Assembly (NCBI GenBank): GCA_002110485.1 | Contig: MOWL01000025.1 | Coordinates: 558,001 to 622,000, forward strand | Length of the DNA stretch: 64,000 nt | Source of the DNA: Emergomyces orientalis | Lineage: Eukaryota > Ascomycota > Eurotiomycetes > Onygenales > Ajellomycetaceae | Direction of reading: 5' to 3' | Shown: positions 59,813-64,000 of the stretch, in pieces | Position numbering within the stretch: the first letter of the stretch is position 1 | Layout of the letters: the number at the start of each line of letters is the position of its first letter | Position numbers and translations under genes: made by a program | The notes under the pieces: model-generated | Databases searched by the model: none | What the model was told of the DNA's origin: nothing | Seen by the model: only the letters and a program-made list of their open reading frames with translations

Positions 59813-62800
59813 ATGTCGAGTGCAGGAGCAAATCTGTCTGCCAGCTCAACGCTGGTAGCAACACGTTCCACCGCGTCACAGAACCGGCCTCCACAGCCTG
59901 CCCGGGGAAGAACATTTCTTTCTACGGGCTCAACCCTCGTAGGGACACCTTCTGTAACACCATCGGCAAACAGATTTTCACAGGCTGTCCGAAATCGCAA
60001 AGCAAAGCCGACTGCTATCGCAGATGCCACAAATCTGCTCGTCACCAATGCCCAACCAGCCCAAGGGGTGCCCATTGTTGGCAATGTATGGGAAGAAGCA
60101 TTAAAAAGCCATTTGGCGAAATTGAAACCCAAGGACAGGGCTTTCTGCCTAGAAGTGCAATCTAACTCGACCTTTGATCAAGCAGCGATGAAGCAACTTT
60201 TCGACCCGCTACGGAAGAAATATGAAAGCGCCATATTCCATCGCATGATTGAACGTGTTGGGCCAATATGTACGCATATTATATCTTTTGGAAGAGCTGT
60301 GGACGTTGCAGTCGGCCAGGGACCTATGGCCGCAGGATTTATTTGGGGAGGGATGAGACTACTCTTGGATGTAGGACACCTTCCTAGACATGGCTATGAT
60401 ATGGAGCCCTCGATACTGATAAGCATGTTAGGTATGTGGTAGATCAGCAGATATGCACGAGAAGCTTTTGGATATGCTCGAGACACTTTCGACATATCTG
60501 TCGTTGTTTGAGGAATGGATGGATCTCTTCCCTGCACAGGATTACACCCAGCTTGCCGATTGTATCAGGAAAACCTGCGCCGAATTTGTAGCGTTCCTCT
60601 TCGAGACAATTCGTTATTTTCAAAAGCCAGCCTTCGGTACTTTCCACTCTTGTCTGGTCGGAAAGGTTTACATTGCTAACGAAACATAGTGAATATTCTC
60701 CGCGTCCTGTTCTCCCCTGGACTTCATGATAGATTTTCAAAATGTGAAGATAAAATCAAGCTCTACACTAGACACCTTGACTTGCAGATTACCACTGCTG
60801 GGTTTAAATCCTCTAAAAATCGAGATCAGCAGATGCTCGATCTTCTTCAAAAATCTGCTACGAAACCAAGCGCACCTCTGGCGGTTGTGCTTCCATTTCG
60901 TTTCCTTCAGAATTGTATCAGAAATGACCAATTCTTTGGACAACGAAACCACATGGGCCAATTGGATTCGCACTTTTCTGTGAAGAACTCCGGGCTCAGC
61001 ATGCGAAGCGTGGTAATACATGGCCTTGGTGGCTGTGGGAAGTCTTCGCTCGCAAAAGAATACATGTATATCCGTTTTGAAAGTTACAAAGTTATCTTGT
61101 GGCTGTATGCGGATGCTTCGTCAAAGCTGAACATTCAATATATCCACTTGGCAAGAGCATTGGGATTTACGACCGCCGAAACCTATGCTCGCGAAGCTGT
61201 CTTGCAGTGGATCAATCATCTGTGTCAGTTAATTAATCCTTCCGAATATGTGAATATATAGATGTATTACGTGGAGCTGACTTACATATAGCGGTTCCGT
61301 TCCTCATCGTCTTTGACAATGCTGATGATCCGTCTATTTTGTCAACTTACTGGCCAAATTCTGTGTACGGTTCTGTCATTATCACTAGCCGCAATCCGGC
61401 AACCCGTGAAGAAGGATTCGCTCAACACGGCTTGCATCTGAAAGAGTTTGATGAGGAGCAAGGGACCAAGTTTCTGCTATCACTACTTGACCAAAAAGTG
61501 CGTTTGAGCAAGGAGGATATGCTAGCAGCCAAGAAACTTTCACAACAATTTGGGGGGTTACCCCTTGCTCTTCGACAAGCAGCAGCATTTATGAGAAATA
61601 AAAAATGCCAGCCGGCACAATTTGCTGCGATTTACCAAAGCCGATTCCAGGAGATCGAACAATATACGATCCCTAACTACCCAAAAACCCTCGTGAATGT
61701 ATGGAATATGTCTTTGAGCACTTTATCCGAAGACTCGCTCACCCTCCTACATACTCTGGCACTCTTTGACCCCGACTCGATACCAACAGAGCTATTCCGC
61801 GCATCAGACGTCAGGCACACTTTCGGAGAATTCATGCAAGACCCGCTCCGCGTGCTTGATGCCATCGAGGGTCTAACCTGTCAGTCCTTGGTAGACCATA
61901 ACGAAAAGGAAGAGGGTTTAAATGTTCATCGCTTCTTCCAAACCGCCACCTTCCGCAAGCTGAGTCAACAGCCCGAGCGATTTAATCAAATTGTGCAGTT
62001 TGCAGTTGAGTTAATTCAAAAGTTTTTTCCAGAAGACGATCTCTCTTCTGTGCGGCAGCCCAAGAGGTGGAAAGCCATTGAGAGAGCTTTGAGTCACGTC
62101 GAAAGCATATACTCTCGCTGTTTCGACACTATCTCAGAGCGTGGGTCGGAAATGCTCCTGAGATGTCTAGCCGATCTTCTAAAGTTTGTAATCTCACACT
62201 TCAACATAAATTACTCAACATTTTACTAACTTTTGTAGCTATGGATTTGAATCGGGTCAATACGGCGTTGGGGAACAAGCCTTTCGCAAAGCACAAGCGC
62301 TAGTGAAGAAGATCACGAAGCCTGACCACCATCTTCTCTCGCGGTTATATTTCTATCACACTCGATTATGTGAGGAGGAAAACCGGTCTCACGACGCGCT
62401 AGAGGCGGTGCAGTTGGCAAGCCAACATATGGATGAAGCCATTAAAATGGACCCGGGTTTGCTCAACTCAACTCTCTACGTCAGAATACTGTCCAACCAA
62501 GGCATCGCCCATCTTGCTGTGGAAAGGTATGCCGAGTCAGAAACGTACCATAAGCGAGCAATTGAGCACTGTGTAAAAATGGGGTTGCAAGAACAATGTA
62601 GTATTGGCAACCTAACGCAAAACCTGGGTTCTTGTTACTTATGGAGCGGAGACTTAGCAAGAGCAGAAACCACGCTTAGGGAGGCACTCACACAGGCGAA
62701 CAACAATGCAGAAGGTGCTAAATACACGATGGGGAATTTGCTCTTGCGATTGCAGAAGTACGACGAAGCGCTTGCGTTACATAAAGAAGTGCTGCAGACT

Positions 62801-63248
62801 TATATCGAGGATCTGGGGCCAGATCATCTTACCACGTCGGACTCCTGGCATAAGATCGGAAGCATATTTTGTCTGCCCGAGTTCCCGGGCCGGGATCTGA
62901 AAGAGGCTGAGTAAGTATTTCCTGAGAAACGAGGGTGCGGTCGCGTATATATATTTCTGTTGTGTACCCAATTTGAAAGCCAGCTAATAAATGGCCCAAA
63001 GACGCTGTTTTAGGAAAACGCTGGAGGTTTGTGAACGCCCAGTCAACAGCCAGAATTTGAACTCCTTGACATTCGTGGCTAGGGCAAAATGGAGGCTCTC
63101 ACAGGTGCTTGATTGCTCCAGCAAAGAAGCCGGTCAATTGCGAGATGAAGCTCTGGCATATCTTCGTTCTCGTTTTGATGGTAAAATACCCGACGGTAAA
63201 GAGCCGTCGGAATTGTTTGATAGTCTTGTGTTTTATTGGAGTCGATAA
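59813..63248 (+). CDS. STAND/NLR-type protein: fungal N-terminal domain, NB-ARC, TPR
   Basis: Six exons were assembled: 59813-60370, 60432-60636, 60690-61223, 61292-62183, 62239-62910 and 63014-63248, giving 1031 aa with all phases consistent. An alternative in-frame ATG at 59786 adds nine residues. Residues 1-90 are Ser/Thr/Pro/Arg-rich and disordered. About 95-330 matches the helical domain often found at the N-terminus of fungal NACHT/NB-ARC proteins (VWEEALKSHLAKL, FIWGGMRLLLD, DMLETLSTYLSLFEEW, FVAFLFETIRYFQKP). NB-ARC follows with the P-loop VIHGLGGCGKSSLAKE (about 365), Walker B FLIVFDNADD (about 440), sensor VIITSRNP and GGLPLALRQAA (about 520). From about 730 onward are tetratricopeptide repeats (YAESETYHKRAIEHC, DLARAETTLREAL, YDEALALHKEVL). 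Such proteins act as nucleotide-dependent switches in fungal self/non-self or immune-like responses. The ligand and effector are unknown, and no HET, lipase or amyloid motif was found in or beside it. Confidence 0.85.
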
Positions 63249-63908
63249 GGAGAGGAAGAAGATACGAAGGGAATTCTAGCGACAGCTAAAATAAATACCA
63301 GGCGTCATGGGTGAAATTATTCTAGCATTATAATACCGGTGATAATGATCCCTAGATGTTTTATTTTGAAATATTCCAAAAGTTACAGTTAAGAAATCTC
63401 AAAAAATCGGTAGGTAGTTGGAGGTTGGCTGTATTCGAGCCTTATGCTAAATAATTCTTCGAATTTAGCACATTGATGCCAACATCATTTGGCCCGCGGC
63501 CATGCCTACCAATCAGGCCATTTGTATGAATATTAAGACATAGTTAGATATTCTAGTTAAAAATCGTATATATGTGTTATCCTTGATTCGTAAATACCTC
63601 CGCGTAGATTGATCGATCCCTCTTTTCGTAGTTATCGGAATATTCAGAAAAGAGGGAGGTGGCTTGCTTACATGGAAGTTGTTTAATTGCATGGATGCCT
63701 AGTTATATAATAACTAACCAGTCAAAATGTAAATCCATCAGCCGCAGAAAATGTGATAGCCTTGTGACAACGAAACATGGCCCCATCTTTTTCCAGGGCT
63801 TGAAAAGGCGTGGACACAGCACATATTTATTATTTACACCTTCATCTCTTAAGCCTCTCTGCTGAGTCACTCATCATGTTCTGATCGTTTTCTCGCTTCA
63901 CCGACACC
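63249..63908. other. Spacer downstream of the NLR gene
   Basis: AT-rich. It carries the TGCTAAA/TTTAGCA inverted repeat near 63444-63470 and the longer hairpin listed next. The frame at 63659-63865 has no domain. Confidence 0.45.
63617..63657. repeat. 11-bp perfect inverted repeat (hairpin)
   Basis: TCCCTCTTTTC (63617-63627) pairs with GAAAAGAGGGA (63647-63657) around a 19-base loop. It could be a small foldback element remnant or a structured 3' region. It lies about 370 bases beyond the NLR stop. Confidence 0.6.
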
Positions 63909-64000
63909 ATGCAGTTTCCGCTGTCCTTGCACACCGTCCGAGGGCGCGTCCAGCAGTTCATCCAGCAGCCCCCAACCATAGTGTTTGTGTATCTTTTGGC
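63909..64000 (+). CDS. 5' end of an unidentified gene cut by the window edge
   Basis: An ATG in good context (ACACCATGC) opens a frame that stays open for 30 codons to the window end. It starts MQFPLSLHTVRGRVQQF and continues IQQPPTIVFVYLL, an amphipathic, then hydrophobic N-terminus suggesting a membrane or targeting segment. A pyrimidine-rich leader precedes it. The family cannot be told from so little. Confidence 0.4.
   Translation, partial: MQFPLSLHTVRGRVQQFIQQPPTIVFVYLL

Noticed and set aside
59641..60165. Cys-rich 174-codon frame overlapping the NLR start
   Set aside because: It overlaps the better-supported NLR exon 1 in another frame, and its Cys content is a shadow of Ser/Ala/Thr codons.

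Overview
This window comes from the nuclear genome of a filamentous ascomycete. The best fit is Eurotiomycetes, probably Onygenales (the Ajellomycetaceae type of dimorphic mould). The evidence is short GT-AG introns of about 50-300 bases with CTRAY branch points, long AT-rich spacers full of simple repeats, a single Fks1-type glucan synthase, and protein sequences that read like that group. The species cannot be fixed from the sequence alone. There is no operon structure, and neighbouring genes are mostly functionally unrelated.

Layout, left to right. (1) 1-681: 3' end of a WD40 gene (Cmr1 type), converging on a DIM-2-type DNA cytosine methyltransferase (1061-4783, minus) and a Bud2/Cla2-type RasGAP (6998-10907, minus). 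(2) A 6 kb gene-poor spacer, then atg9 (16955-19923), preceded by two tiny upstream ORFs linked end to end with it. (3) A GH47 alpha-mannosidase (21315-24094) and a seven-exon SPIN90/Dip1/Ldb17 actin regulator (25211-28363), both plus. (4) On the minus strand: a P450 (28849-30912), a secreted GH17 wall glucanase (33908-35218), serine palmitoyltransferase subunit lcb1 (39114-41259) and fks1 (42803-48666). Between the P450 and the glucanase lies a nested pair of transposon relics: a 343-bp solo LTR with a 5-bp target duplication, inserted in a TA-flanked terminal-inverted-repeat element. (5) An 8 kb spacer with microsatellites and one doubtful ORF. (6) An accessory-looking right end: a DAO-family flavoprotein, a newly assembled small Trp-rich gene on the minus strand, a six-exon STAND/NLR-type gene (N-terminal fungal STAND helical domain, NB-ARC, TPR) and the first 30 codons of another gene.

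Several genes concern the cell surface and membranes: Fks1 makes beta-1,3-glucan, the GH17 enzyme probably remodels it, GH47 trims N-glycans and Lcb1 starts sphingolipid synthesis. Bud2-type RasGAP and SPIN90 would act in polarity and actin assembly. The methyltransferase and the transition-type mismatches in the transposon relic fit a genome that defends itself against repeats. All exon junctions were deduced by reading splice signals and checking that the frame closes; none is supported by transcript data here.
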